Origin: Pseudomonadales bacterium
Lineage (GTDB): Bacteria; Pseudomonadota; Gammaproteobacteria; Pseudomonadales; Halieaceae
DNA: 64,000 nucleotides
Assembly (NCBI GenBank): GCA_024234675.1
Contig: JACKNU010000005.1
Coordinates: 96,716 to 160,715 of the forward strand
Direction of reading: 5' to 3'
This document shows positions 7,171 to 15,825 of this stretch, in pieces; positions within the stretch are counted from its first letter, which is position 1; each line of letters begins with the position of its first letter. The position numbers and the translations under genes were made by a program. A model generated the notes under the pieces. That model was not told the origin of the DNA. It searched no databases and saw only the letters and a program-made list of their open reading frames with translations.

Positions 7171-8610
7171 ATGGACGCCTCACTGCTAACCAAGCTTATC
7201 GCGGTCGCCCTGGTGCTGGTTTACGTGCTGGCGATCGTGTCCGCCCTGGAAGCCATCATCAAGGCGCGCACCGCGCAGGGTGCCGTGGCCTGGACCATAT
7301 CACTGCTGACGCTGCCCTATATCACCGTACCGCTGTACCTGGTGTTCGGCCGCAACAAGTTCGACGGCTACCTGGAGCAGCGCGATGAAATCGAACAGGA
7401 GTCCCTGCGGCTGATTCGCGAAACCAGTTCCATGGTGGCCGAGCATATCGTGCCCGTATCCAGCGACACGCCGCTGTACGCCAGCCTGTTCAACCTGGCC
7501 CGCATGCCGGCTACCACCGGCAACAAGGTGGAGTTGCTGATCGACGGCCAGCAGACCTTCGACAGCATTGTGGCGGGCCTGGAATCGGCCCGGGACTACA
7601 TCCTGTTCCAGTTCTATATCATCCGCGACGACCAGCTGGGCAAGCGCCTCGGCCGGGTGCTGGCGGACCGGGCCAGGGCCGGCGTGAAGGTGTTCCTGCT
7701 GTACGACGAAATAGGCAGTCGCAAGTTTCCCAAGAGCCGCCTGTACCGACAGCTGCAGATGACCGGGATCAAGGTTGCCCCCTTCAACACCACCCAGGGG
7801 CGGCGCAATCGCTTCCAGCTCAATTTCCGCAACCATCGCAAGAACGTGGTCGTGGACGGCAAGTACGCCTGGATAGGCGGCCACAATGTGGGCGACGAGT
7901 ACCTGGGCAGGAAACGGCGGGTCGGCCACTGGCGCGATACCCATACCCGGGTCGAGGGTCCGGCGGTAATGGGCGCGGTGCTGGCCTTCGCCACGGACTG
8001 GCGCTGGGCGACCCGCACCCCCATGAATATCGACTTCGACATTACCGCCGCGGCCAAAGGCGACAGCACGGTGCTGGTATTCCCCTCCGATCCCGCCAGC
8101 GAATACGAGGAGGCCGGCCTCATGTACCACCAGGCCATCGTCGCCGCCACCCGCCGGATCTGGATCGCCAGCCCCTACTTCGTGCCCGATCACAGCATCA
8201 TCGCGGCCCTGCAACTGGCCGCCCTGCGGGGTGTGGACGTGCGGGTGATGATTCCAGATGAACCGGACGGACCGGTGGTGGCCATGGCGAACTGGTCCTA
8301 CACCCGCGAGTTGTTGACTCCCGGCGTCAAGGTCTACCGCTATCAGGGCGGCTTCATGCACCAGAAGGTCTTTCTCATGGACGATCACATCGCCGGAGTG
8401 GGCACCGCCAACTTCGACAACCGCTCGTTCCGCCTCAATTTCGAGATCACCCTGATTACCCACGACCCCGCCTTTGCGAAGCAGGTTGAGGTCATGCTCG
8501 ACACAGACTTCCGCCGCAGCCGGCAGGTCAGCCTGGAGGAAATCGACACTAAACCGGCCTGGTTTCCGCTCGCCATGGGGATCTCGCGGCTGTTTTCACC
8601 GGTATTGTAA
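7171..8610 (+). CDS. cls: Cardiolipin synthase (phospholipase D family)
   Basis: This 479-residue enzyme joins two phosphatidylglycerol molecules, or closely related phospholipids, into cardiolipin at the inner membrane. Two hydrophobic segments (about 8-29 and 40-60) anchor it. The two HKD motifs are His222/Lys224/Asp229 (HRKNVVVDG) and His397/Lys399/Asp404 (HQKVFLMDD), each followed by the expected GG.N and GTANFDNRS stretches. Length and order match ClsA of E. coli. It stands alone between the YeeE/YedE pair and lrgA, and the 49-base leader contains no clear promoter. Confidence 0.95.
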   Translation: MDASLLTKLIAVALVLVYVLAIVSALEAIIKARTAQGAVAWTISLLTLPYITVPLYLVFGRNKFDGYLEQRDEIEQESLRLIRETSSMVAEHIVPVSSDTPLYASLFNLARMPATTGNKVELLIDGQQTFDSIVAGLESARDYILFQFYIIRDDQLGKRLGRVLADRARAGVKVFLLYDEIGSRKFPKSRLYRQLQMTGIKVAPFNTTQGRRNRFQLNFRNHRKNVVVDGKYAWIGGHNVGDEYLGRKRRVGHWRDTHTRVEGPAVMGAVLAFATDWRWATRTPMNIDFDITAAAKGDSTVLVFPSDPASEYEEAGLMYHQAIVAATRRIWIASPYFVPDHSIIAALQLAALRGVDVRVMIPDEPDGPVVAMANWSYTRELLTPGVKVYRYQGGFMHQKVFLMDDHIAGVGTANFDNRSFRLNFEITLITHDPAFAKQVEVMLDTDFRRSRQVSLEEIDTKPAWFPLAMGISRLFSPVL

Positions 8611-8696
8611 CATCGCGGCCAGTTGTCAGTTGCGCCGGCTCCCGCGCCATCGTCACTGTTCTTGCAACCGCCCCTGGAATAATGGGAGTACGCCAA

Positions 8697-9041
8697 ATGC
8701 TCGGTTTTTTCATCATATTGCTGTCCTGCCAGTTACTGGGGGAAGTACTCGTCATCGCCACGGGCCTGCCCTTGCCGGGCCCGGTCATCGGCATGGCCCT
8801 GCTGTTCGTCGGGCTGCTGGTGCGGGGCAGCATACCCGCGGGCCTGGATCGCATGGGCGATGCCCTGCTGAGCCACCTGTCGCTGCTGTTCGTGCCCGCC
8901 GGGGTGGGTGTCATGTTGCACGCTGAGTTGATCGGCGCCGAGCTGTTGCCCATCGCCGGTGCGGTGATCCTTGGCACCATGCTCACCATCGTCGTCACCG
9001 CCTGGATCATGCAGTTACTGACGCGCAGGTCGCCGCAATGA
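8697..9041 (+). CDS. LrgA/CidA family membrane protein
   Basis: This 114-residue protein has four hydrophobic segments and the family pattern LPLPGPVIGMALLFVGLL near residues 25-42, then LSLLFVPAGVGVM. CidA/LrgA proteins are holin-like in staphylococci; in Gram-negatives the pair with LrgB has been tied to export or uptake of small metabolites and to stress lysis. ATG 8697 is preferred over ATG 8682 because GGGAG lies eight bases before it. Its stop overlaps the lrgB-like start (ATGA at 9038-9041), so the two act as a pair. Confidence 0.9.
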   Translation: MLGFFIILLSCQLLGEVLVIATGLPLPGPVIGMALLFVGLLVRGSIPAGLDRMGDALLSHLSLLFVPAGVGVMLHAELIGAELLPIAGAVILGTMLTIVVTAWIMQLLTRRSPQ

Positions 9042-9757
9042 ACGGCGAACTGCAGTCGATCTGGGTATACCTGGCTGCCAGCCCGCTGCTCACCCTCACG
9101 CTCACCCTGGTGGCCTACCAGGGCGGCATCTGGCTGTACGACAAGAGCGGCAACAACCCGCTGGTCAACCCCGTATTGATCGCGGTTCTGGCTATTGTTG
9201 GCCTGCTTACGATCACCGACACCGATTACCAGACTTACTTCGACGGTGCCCAGTTCATTCACTTCCTGCTGGGCCCCGCCACGGTCGCCCTGGCCATTCC
9301 CCTGTACCGGCAGATTCGCAGGGTGCGGGAGTCGCTGCTGGCCATCATAGTAACTGTCATCGCCGGCTCGCTGACCGCCGCCGCCAGCAGCGTGGGAATC
9401 GCCTGGCTGCTGGGGGCTTCAAGACAAACCCTGCTGACCATCGCGCCAAAATCCGCCACCACACCGGTGGCGATGGGCATCGCCGAGCAACTGGGTGGAC
9501 TGCCGACGCTTACGGCGGTGGTGGTAATCCTGACCGGCATCACCGGTGCCATGACCGCCAGCGGCTTGCTGCGCCTGGCGCGGGTTCGCGATGCCCGCGC
9601 GACCGGGCTGGCCATCGGCATTGCCGCACACGGCATAGGCACCGCCCGGGCGTTCCAGATAAGCGGCCTGGTGGGGGCCTTTTCCGGGCTGGCAATGGGT
9701 TTGAACGCGCTGGCGACGGCGATACTGGTGCCGCTGCTGTTCCGGTTGCTGAGCTAG
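9038..9757 (+). CDS. LrgB/CidB family membrane protein
   Basis: This 239-residue polytopic membrane protein has the LrgB signatures YDKSGNNPLVNPVL, IAPKSATTPVAMGIAEQLGG and GIAAHGIGTARAF. Plant PLGG1, a glycolate/glycerate transporter, is a fusion of the LrgA and LrgB types, so a transport function is possible here. It is translationally coupled to the LrgA gene upstream. Its last four bases overlap the end of the convergent sodium symporter gene, leaving no room for a conventional terminator between them. Confidence 0.9.
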   Translation: MNGELQSIWVYLAASPLLTLTLTLVAYQGGIWLYDKSGNNPLVNPVLIAVLAIVGLLTITDTDYQTYFDGAQFIHFLLGPATVALAIPLYRQIRRVRESLLAIIVTVIAGSLTAAASSVGIAWLLGASRQTLLTIAPKSATTPVAMGIAEQLGGLPTLTAVVVILTGITGAMTASGLLRLARVRDARATGLAIGIAAHGIGTARAFQISGLVGAFSGLAMGLNALATAILVPLLFRLLS

Positions 9758-11109
9758 CCCAGAACCCCGGCGACAAAAATCACCAGCAGGGCCGGCGGCA
9801 CGACAAAGCGAACCAGGAACCGCCAGAGACTGTAGGCGGTGGCATGTAGCGAGGTCAGCTCGTCTCGGCTGTCCTCCCGACTGACAACCCAGCCGGCGAA
9901 CAATGCGATGAACAGGCCGCCCAGCGGCAGCAGTATCTGGTTGGAGAAGTAGTCCATCAGGTCGTTGAGGTTCCTGCCACCCAGGGCCATGTCACCCAGC
10001 AGGTTATAGGACAGCGCACTGAACACGCTGAGTACCGCTATGGAGCCGACCACCAGCAGGGCGCTCTTGTGCCGCGGTATCCCGAAGCGTTCCTCCACCC
10101 AGTGGTTAACGGTTTCCACCAGCCCCACCATGGAGGTGATTCCCGCCACCGCCAGCACCACGAAGAACAATATGCTGAACGCGTAACCGCCGGGCATCTG
10201 GGCGAAGGCCACCGGCAGGGTCTGGAAGATGAGGCCGGCGCCGGCCGCCGGGTCCAGGCCGTGATGGAAAACCGCCGGAAAAATCACCAGTCCCGCCAGC
10301 AGGGCCACGCAGGTATCGGCCAGCACGATGATCAGCACTGAAGAACCAATGGAAGTGGACCTCGGCAGGTAGGAGCCATAGGTCATCATGCCCCCCATCG
10401 CCACGCTGATGGAAAAGAAGGCCTGGCCTATCGCGGCCAGCACCGAGGTCGGGCCGATCTTGCTGAAGTCGGGTGTGAACAGCCAGGTAACGGCCTCGGC
10501 GAAGCCGCCGGCAAAATAATTGTAGCCGGCGAGCCCCACCAGCAGCAGGAACATCAGCGGCATCATCACGCTGACGGCGCGCTCGATACCGTCCTTCAAG
10601 CCGGAGTAGATAATCAGTCCGGTTATGGCCAGCCCCACCAGGGTCCAGAACAGCATCCCCAGGTTGTCGGCCAGCACCGCCTCGAACTCCAGAGCAGCGG
10701 CAACGCCGTCCATCCCTATGAAACCGGTGGTGACGGCCTTGAACAGGTACCACAGCACCCAGCCCACCACGACCGCGTAGACGATCTCGATGGTGTACGC
10801 GGCCAGCAGCCCCATGCCACCGATGAACCGCCAGTGGCGGGAGCGACCACTCTTGACGGCGACGTTGGCCACCGCGGAAGGCGGGCTACCCTGGCCGCGT
10901 CTACCGATGAGGATCTCGGCGATCAGAACCGGCGCGCCGATGCCAAAGGCGCAGGCCAGGTATATCAGCACGAAGGCTGCGCCGCCGTTCTCGCCTGTCA
11001 CGTATGGGAAGCGCCAGATATTGCCCAGGCCCACGGCAAAGCCCACCGAGGCCATGAGAAACGCGAAACGGGAAGACCAGTGCGCCTGGGCGCCACCTGT
11101 TGCAGCCAT
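9754..11109 (-). CDS. Sodium-dependent transporter, NSS/SNF family
   Basis: This 451-residue inner-membrane symporter has about eleven or twelve hydrophobic segments. The N-terminal signature GFAVGLGNIWRFPYVTGENGG holds the first unwound helix that binds Na+ and substrate in LeuT. Bacterial NSS proteins usually carry amino acids; the exact substrate cannot be read here. ATG 11109 has AGGGG six or seven bases upstream. It is preceded on the same strand by the Xaa-Pro aminopeptidase gene with a 55-base gap. Peptide breakdown and amino acid uptake could therefore be linked, which is inference. Confidence 0.92.
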   Translation of the reverse strand: MAATGGAQAHWSSRFAFLMASVGFAVGLGNIWRFPYVTGENGGAAFVLIYLACAFGIGAPVLIAEILIGRRGQGSPPSAVANVAVKSGRSRHWRFIGGMGLLAAYTIEIVYAVVVGWVLWYLFKAVTTGFIGMDGVAAALEFEAVLADNLGMLFWTLVGLAITGLIIYSGLKDGIERAVSVMMPLMFLLLVGLAGYNYFAGGFAEAVTWLFTPDFSKIGPTSVLAAIGQAFFSISVAMGGMMTYGSYLPRSTSIGSSVLIIVLADTCVALLAGLVIFPAVFHHGLDPAAGAGLIFQTLPVAFAQMPGGYAFSILFFVVLAVAGITSMVGLVETVNHWVEERFGIPRHKSALLVVGSIAVLSVFSALSYNLLGDMALGGRNLNDLMDYFSNQILLPLGGLFIALFAGWVVSREDSRDELTSLHATAYSLWRFLVRFVVPPALLVIFVAGVLG

Positions 11110-11164
11110 GCTATACCCCTGCTTTGTTGTTATGCGCCCAGTCTACACAATTTGCCGAACCGCA

Positions 11165-12952
11165 TCAGCCTGCCAGGGGTCGGGTTGCAGCCCGCAACCA
11201 TTCCCGGTCAGGACCGGACAGCAACGGGCAGATCTGCGCGGCCACCCGCTCATGGTAGGCGTCCAACCAGACAATTTCAGCAGCGGTGAGCAGGCTGGTA
11301 TCCAACAGCCGGGTATCGAAGGGCACCAGGGTGAGGGCCTCGAACTCCAGCATGGGCTGCTCCTCCTCGCGCGCAGAGCGGCGCACCACCAGCAGGTTCT
11401 CGCAGCGGATCCCGAAAGCGCCGTCGCGGTAGTAACCCGGCTCGTTGCTGACGATCATGCCCGGCTGCAGGGCGGTGGTGTTGGCCTGCTTGGAAATACG
11501 CTGCGGTCCCTCGTGTACGCTGAGGAACACCCCCACCCCGTGGCCGGTGCCGTGGTCGTAATCGCAGCCTGCCTGCCACAGGAACTGGCGGGCGAGGGCA
11601 TCGAGTTGGGTACCGGTGGTGCCCTCCGGGAAACGGGCGCTGTCCAGGGCGATATGCCCCTTGAGCACCAGGGTAAACAGGCGCCGCAGTTCGTCACCGG
11701 GGTCGCCGATGGCCACGGTGCGGGTGATATCGGTGGTACCGTCCAGATACTGGCCGCCGCTGTCCACCAGGTACACGCTGTCCATGGTCAGGCGCGCCGG
11801 GGAATCGGCATTGATGTGGTTGTAGTGGCACATGGCGGCGTTGGAACCCGCGGCGGAGATGGTATCAAAGGACAAATCCATGAAGTGCTCGCCCTCGGCA
11901 CGGAAGGCCCGCAGGCGCTCCGCCAGCTCCGCCTCGTCGTGCAGGCGCGCGGCCGCCACCTCGGCGTCCAACCAGGCCAGGAAGCGGATCTCGGCCACCG
12001 CATCGCGGACATGGGCCCGCTGGCTGCCCCCTATCTCGACCTCGTTCTTGCAGGCCTTGGCCAGCAGTACCGGGTCCTGCCCCGCCAGCAAGATGGCGCC
12101 GGCGCGCTCCAGGGTCAGCTGGGTCCAGGCATTGGCCGACTCCGGGTCCGCCAGTACGGTGCGGCCCGCCCAGGCCGCCAGTTCCGCCGCGGTGTCGGTT
12201 TCGGGTACTACCCTCACGCCCGCGCCCACGTGTTCGGCGAACCCAGCAGGGATGCGCCCGGGATGGACCAGCAGGGTCAGGCCGCCGTCCGCGCTCAACA
12301 GGGCCAGGCTCTGCACCACCGGCAGCTTGGGAATGTCGGTGCCGCGAATATTGAGCAACCAGCTGACGGAATCCGGCGCGAATACCAGCGCGGCCGCGGC
12401 ACCTTTGGCCGCCATGGACTTGCCGATGCGCTGCCGCTTGGCCAGGCTGGACTCACCGGTGTACTGATGCGCCAGCAGCAGGGCCTGCCTGACCTGGGCG
12501 GCGGGCCGATCCCGCCAGCAGCGATCGACCAGGTTGGATTCGCAGGCCACCAGTTCCAGCCCCGACTCCGCCAGGTCAGCCTGCAGGTCGCGATACCAGC
12601 GCAGGCTGTGCATGCGCGCATCGCAGGCTACCCTGCTGCCGGGGGGCAGCGCCCGCGCCAGCCAGTCGGAGTGGGAATCCTCTCCCAACCGGCAGTATTC
12701 GAACAGGTCGCCACTGACCTCGCGACGCACCTGCACCGTATAGCGGCCATCGACGAAAATCGCGGCGCGCTCCAGGGTGAGCACGACGAAGCCGGCTGAA
12801 CCGGTAAAACCGCTGAGCCAGCGCAGGCGCTCGTTGTGGGCCGGAATATATTCTCCGAGATACTCGTCCGCGCGAGGTACGATCAGCGCCTGGTAGCCCA
12901 GCTCATGCAGCTGCGCTCGCACTGCGGCGAGGCGGTCCTTGGTTGTGTTCAT
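11165..12952 (-). CDS. Xaa-Pro aminopeptidase, M24B family (three-domain type)
   Basis: This 595-residue peptidase removes an N-terminal residue before proline. Two creatinase-like N-terminal domains precede a pita-bread catalytic domain and a C-terminal extension of about 60 residues, as in eukaryotic XPNPEP1 and unlike shorter E. coli PepP. The dinuclear metal ligands are Asp397 (LVDSGG), Asp408 (GTTD), His471 (GTGHGVG), Glu504 (SNEPGYY) and Glu518 (RCENL). There is no signal peptide, so it is cytoplasmic. A terminator hairpin of the upstream gene lies about 12-37 bases before its start. Confidence 0.93.
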   Translation of the reverse strand: MNTTKDRLAAVRAQLHELGYQALIVPRADEYLGEYIPAHNERLRWLSGFTGSAGFVVLTLERAAIFVDGRYTVQVRREVSGDLFEYCRLGEDSHSDWLARALPPGSRVACDARMHSLRWYRDLQADLAESGLELVACESNLVDRCWRDRPAAQVRQALLLAHQYTGESSLAKRQRIGKSMAAKGAAAALVFAPDSVSWLLNIRGTDIPKLPVVQSLALLSADGGLTLLVHPGRIPAGFAEHVGAGVRVVPETDTAAELAAWAGRTVLADPESANAWTQLTLERAGAILLAGQDPVLLAKACKNEVEIGGSQRAHVRDAVAEIRFLAWLDAEVAAARLHDEAELAERLRAFRAEGEHFMDLSFDTISAAGSNAAMCHYNHINADSPARLTMDSVYLVDSGGQYLDGTTDITRTVAIGDPGDELRRLFTLVLKGHIALDSARFPEGTTGTQLDALARQFLWQAGCDYDHGTGHGVGVFLSVHEGPQRISKQANTTALQPGMIVSNEPGYYRDGAFGIRCENLLVVRRSAREEEQPMLEFEALTLVPFDTRLLDTSLLTAAEIVWLDAYHERVAAQICPLLSGPDREWLRAATRPLAG

Positions 12953-12963
12953 CGGTTGGTCCC

Positions 12964-12989
12964 AATATAAAAGCCTGGCCGTGCCAGGC
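12964..12989 (-). terminator. Intrinsic terminator after the serine hydrolase gene
   Basis: On the minus strand, GCCTGGC-ACG-GCCAGGC (7-bp stem, 3-base loop) is followed by TTTTATATT. It lies 34 bases beyond the stop of the serine hydrolase gene and just ahead of the Xaa-Pro aminopeptidase start. It should end the serine hydrolase transcript, unless some read-through feeds the aminopeptidase. Confidence 0.75.
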
Positions 12990-13022
12990 GGGCGTCAATT
13001 CACGGTGCCAGCGGGTCGCCTG

Positions 13023-14342
13023 TCAGGACAGTGAAGGCTTGCGGGCCAGCCCTGCCGCCATTGCCCGCGCCGCCTCCAGCTTGGCGCGGAAGGCGGGGTT
13101 GCGGGCGGCGGAAGCCACCGGCTGGCTGGAAAACCACACCATCACGGTATCCGCGCTGCGATTAATGTAAATTACCTGGCCGTGGACCCCCACGGCGCAA
13201 AACTCCTGGGCCTGCTCGTCCAGAATCCACCACATATTGTGATAGGCCGACCAGGGCTCTTCACCGTACTTGGGATTGGCGGCCATATTCGCCCGCAGTT
13301 GGTCGCTCACCTGCAGGATGGCGTCGATCCAGGGCGCCGGGATCACCTGCTCGCCGCGGAACTCGCCGCGGTCGCGAATCATCATGCCGAAGCGCGCCGC
13401 GTCCCGCAAAGTGGTGTTCATGCCACCGGTCGCCACGGGCATGTAGGCCCGGTCCACCGCGATGTAGGCGTCGTGCTCGGCTCCCAGCCTGGCCCACAGG
13501 TTCTGCTGCAGGAAATCCTGCAGCGGCTGCCCGCTGATCCTCGCTACCAGCCACCCCAGTACGTCGGCATTGCTGGAGTTGTAATCGAAAGCCTCACCCG
13601 GCGCCACCGCCGGATCCGGCTTGATGAACTTGACCAGGAAATCATGCACTCCGTAAATCTCGGCACTGTCCGGCTGCACATCCGCCGCGCCGGGTAGCCA
13701 GCCCAGGTTCAGGGCGGGCGCATAATAGCGAAAGAAATCCGATTCGGGATCGGTATAGTTTTCCTTGAAGTCGATGGCGGTGGCGTGATCCAGCACCTGC
13801 TGTATCGTGACCCGTTCGAATCCGCTGCCTTTGAGTTCCGGGATGTACTGCGCCGGGGAGGCGGCCAGATCGACCTTGCCCTGCTCCACCAGCAGGCCGA
13901 ATGCGGCGCTCACCAGCGACTTGGTCATGGAAAACCAGATGTGCTGGCTGTGGCCATTGAAGCCATTGAAATAGGCTTCATGCAGCAGTCGACTGCCCTG
14001 CATTACCAACACGCCGTCGGCGTAGTTGCTGCGAAACAGCTCATCGAAGGTCTGCTCGCCGCCATCGCCGCGCGGGTAGGCCTGCTCACCCAGTTCCGGC
14101 CGCAGTGGTCCGGGCAGTCGGCGTATTTCGCCCTGGCGGGGAATCATCACCACGTGCAGAGGCGCCCCGGCGTTGCGGAACGCCCACACGTTCATGGGAT
14201 AGTCGCGGTAATTGGCCATGGTTACCTGGGACTCCCGCGATGGCGGCACCCCCTGCATGGGCTGCAGCGGCGCCTGGTCGGCCACGGCGGCAGTGGCGGC
14301 CCACAGCGCCAGCAGTAAGCCTGTAAGCGTTCCGGTTCGCAT
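13023..14342 (-). CDS. Beta-lactamase-like serine hydrolase (class C/EstB fold), exported
   Basis: This 439-residue protein starts with a clear signal peptide (LTGLLLALWAATAAVADQ). The nucleophile motif SxxK is Ser138-Met-Thr-Lys141, and a YNSSNAD stretch matches the second (YxN-type) motif. These are features of the penicillin-binding-protein/beta-lactamase superfamily. Environmental members are often esterases or amide hydrolases such as 6-aminohexanoate-dimer hydrolase, not resistance enzymes. ATG 14342 is chosen because GGAGG lies ten bases upstream and the signal peptide then begins correctly; the frame is open to 14399. It starts six bases after the rubredoxin stop. Confidence 0.88.
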   Translation of the reverse strand: MRTGTLTGLLLALWAATAAVADQAPLQPMQGVPPSRESQVTMANYRDYPMNVWAFRNAGAPLHVVMIPRQGEIRRLPGPLRPELGEQAYPRGDGGEQTFDELFRSNYADGVLVMQGSRLLHEAYFNGFNGHSQHIWFSMTKSLVSAAFGLLVEQGKVDLAASPAQYIPELKGSGFERVTIQQVLDHATAIDFKENYTDPESDFFRYYAPALNLGWLPGAADVQPDSAEIYGVHDFLVKFIKPDPAVAPGEAFDYNSSNADVLGWLVARISGQPLQDFLQQNLWARLGAEHDAYIAVDRAYMPVATGGMNTTLRDAARFGMMIRDRGEFRGEQVIPAPWIDAILQVSDQLRANMAANPKYGEEPWSAYHNMWWILDEQAQEFCAVGVHGQVIYINRSADTVMVWFSSQPVASAARNPAFRAKLEAARAMAAGLARKPSLS

Positions 14343-14347
14343 TGCGC

Positions 14348-14527
14348 TCAGGCCTCCATGGGTTCGAAATCGGCCTTGGAGATACCGCAATCGGGGCACT
14401 CCCAGTCTTCGGGCAGGTCCTCGAACCGGGTACCCGCGGCTATGCCGTCCTCGGGCAGGCCCTCTGCCTCATCGTAGATAAACCCACAAATAACGCATTC
14501 CCACTTCCTGTATCCACCCTCGGTCAT
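14348..14527 (-). CDS. Rubredoxin
   Basis: This 59-residue one-iron electron carrier has two CxxC knuckles: Cys11/Cys14 (CVICG) and Cys44/Cys47 (CPDCG). Tyr18 and the acidic loop are in the usual places. It probably passes electrons to a reductase or an alkane-type monooxygenase located elsewhere. ATG 14527 with AGGAG ten bases upstream is preferred over an upstream TTG at 14548. It follows gspN after 63 bases and precedes the serine hydrolase by five; no functional link to either is known. Confidence 0.93.
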   Translation of the reverse strand: MTEGGYRKWECVICGFIYDEAEGLPEDGIAAGTRFEDLPEDWECPDCGISKADFEPMEA

Positions 14528-14590
14528 GTTGTGACGCTCCTGTTGCAATGTTCTGTTTACGCGTACCCCGGCCTGGAGACCGGTTTCAAG

Positions 14591-15358
14591 CTAGCCCTGG
14601 GGACCCTGGAGTTCACCCTCCATTTTCAGGCGATAGCCGCTGCCGGAAGGTCGCGCCACCAGGCTCAGTGCCTGGCGCAGGCGTTCGTCCAGCGCGCCCT
14701 CGCCCTCCACCAGCAACTCCAGGGAATAGGAACGTCCCTGCAAGCGCAGGCCGCCCTCGGCGTTCACCGCGCCGGACAATGTCAGCACCTGGGCCACCAG
14801 CTCCTGCTCCGGCGCCTGGCTGAATTCCATGGCGTAGCTTCCCAGCGGCACCGGTCCCCCGGGCGCCAGCCAGGCGCCCTGTTGCCACACCAGGCGCCCT
14901 GCAGCTTCTACCGGCAGGCCATCTCGGAGGCGCAAATCCTGCAGCTGCAGCGACAGCATGCCCGCCAGCGAGACCGGCACGAATTGTCGCAACACGTCGG
15001 CGGACACATTGGCGGACACGTCGGCCAGGTCGACATCCCGCTCGCCGCGCAGCACGATCTCGGCGGTCAAGGCCTGGCTGCCCCAGTGACTCTCGAGGTT
15101 GAGCCGGGGAGCCAACAGCAACAGCGACAGGGGCCGCAATCGCCACTGCACCGCCCCCAGATGCAGATAGCCCGGCCCGACCTGTACCAGGCAGCGGCTG
15201 GCAGCTCCGCGCCACAGGGTACCGGTAAAGCCCTGCATCACTATCTGGTCTGCAGGCAGCAACTTGCCCAGCAGGCGGGCGGGAGCCGTGGCCAGCAAGC
15301 AGATCAATAACAGGATGAGCAGGGCCAGGGCCCCGGTTGTGCGCGACTTGAGCCTCAT
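14591..15358 (-). CDS. gspN: Type II secretion protein GspN
   Basis: This 255-residue bitopic protein has one N-terminal membrane helix (about 9-27) and a long beta-rich periplasmic part, as expected of GspN. GspN is an accessory, non-universal subunit whose exact role in the secretion machine is unclear. It is the last gene of the gsp operon and overlaps gspM by an ATGA. Family assignment rests on position, size and topology as well as recognisable GspN patterns (GFTGTLWRGAA near residue 43). Confidence 0.88.
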   Translation of the reverse strand: MRLKSRTTGALALLILLLICLLATAPARLLGKLLPADQIVMQGFTGTLWRGAASRCLVQVGPGYLHLGAVQWRLRPLSLLLLAPRLNLESHWGSQALTAEIVLRGERDVDLADVSANVSADVLRQFVPVSLAGMLSLQLQDLRLRDGLPVEAAGRLVWQQGAWLAPGGPVPLGSYAMEFSQAPEQELVAQVLTLSGAVNAEGGLRLQGRSYSLELLVEGEGALDERLRQALSLVARPSGSGYRLKMEGELQGPQG

Positions 15359-15825
15359 GCCTGGGATATACGTATCGTGGCGTTGACACGGCCGGGGGCG
15401 CCGGCCTGGGTGATCGCGACCTCGGTCACCAGCAGGCCCTCGCGATTTTCGATTTCATCCAGCCAGGCCACCAGGTCATCAAATGCCGCCCCCTCCAGGC
15501 GCACCTGGATATCCCCACGGGCGTTGGGCTGCAGGCGACTGACTTCCAGTCCATGGCGGCTGGTGGACTGGTTGACGAGCGCCGTGAGATTGCGCTGTGA
15601 ACTGCCCGCAGCGCCCTCGTCCCGCAAACGCATGATCTCCGATACCATGGCGTCCACCCGCTGCAGACTGGTGGCGATACCCCGGTTTTGCTGCTCCAGT
15701 TGCTCGCGGCGATCAGCCAGTGGCGCCCAGGCCAGCATGTACAGCAGGTACAGCCCAAGCGCCACTCCCAGCACCAGCACACTGAGCTGCTCCCGTTGAT
15801 TGAGCCCGGCGAACCAGTCCCTCAC
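15355..15825 (-). CDS. gspM: Type II secretion inner-membrane platform protein GspM
   Basis: This 156-residue protein has a short cytoplasmic start (MRDWFAGLNQREQ), one membrane helix (about 14-32), a coiled-coil-prone segment and a small ferredoxin-like periplasmic domain. GspM partners GspL, GspE and GspF in the assembly platform that drives the pseudopilus. GTG 15825 overlaps the gspL stop (GTGA), and the gene end overlaps gspN, so L, M and N are translationally coupled. Confidence 0.9.
   Translation of the reverse strand: MRDWFAGLNQREQLSVLVLGVALGLYLLYMLAWAPLADRREQLEQQNRGIATSLQRVDAMVSEIMRLRDEGAAGSSQRNLTALVNQSTSRHGLEVSRLQPNARGDIQVRLEGAAFDDLVAWLDEIENREGLLVTEVAITQAGAPGRVNATIRISQA

Noticed and set aside
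10790..12799. A 669-codon plus-strand frame across the symporter and aminopeptidase genes
   Set aside because: It spans two well-supported minus-strand genes and has no family features.
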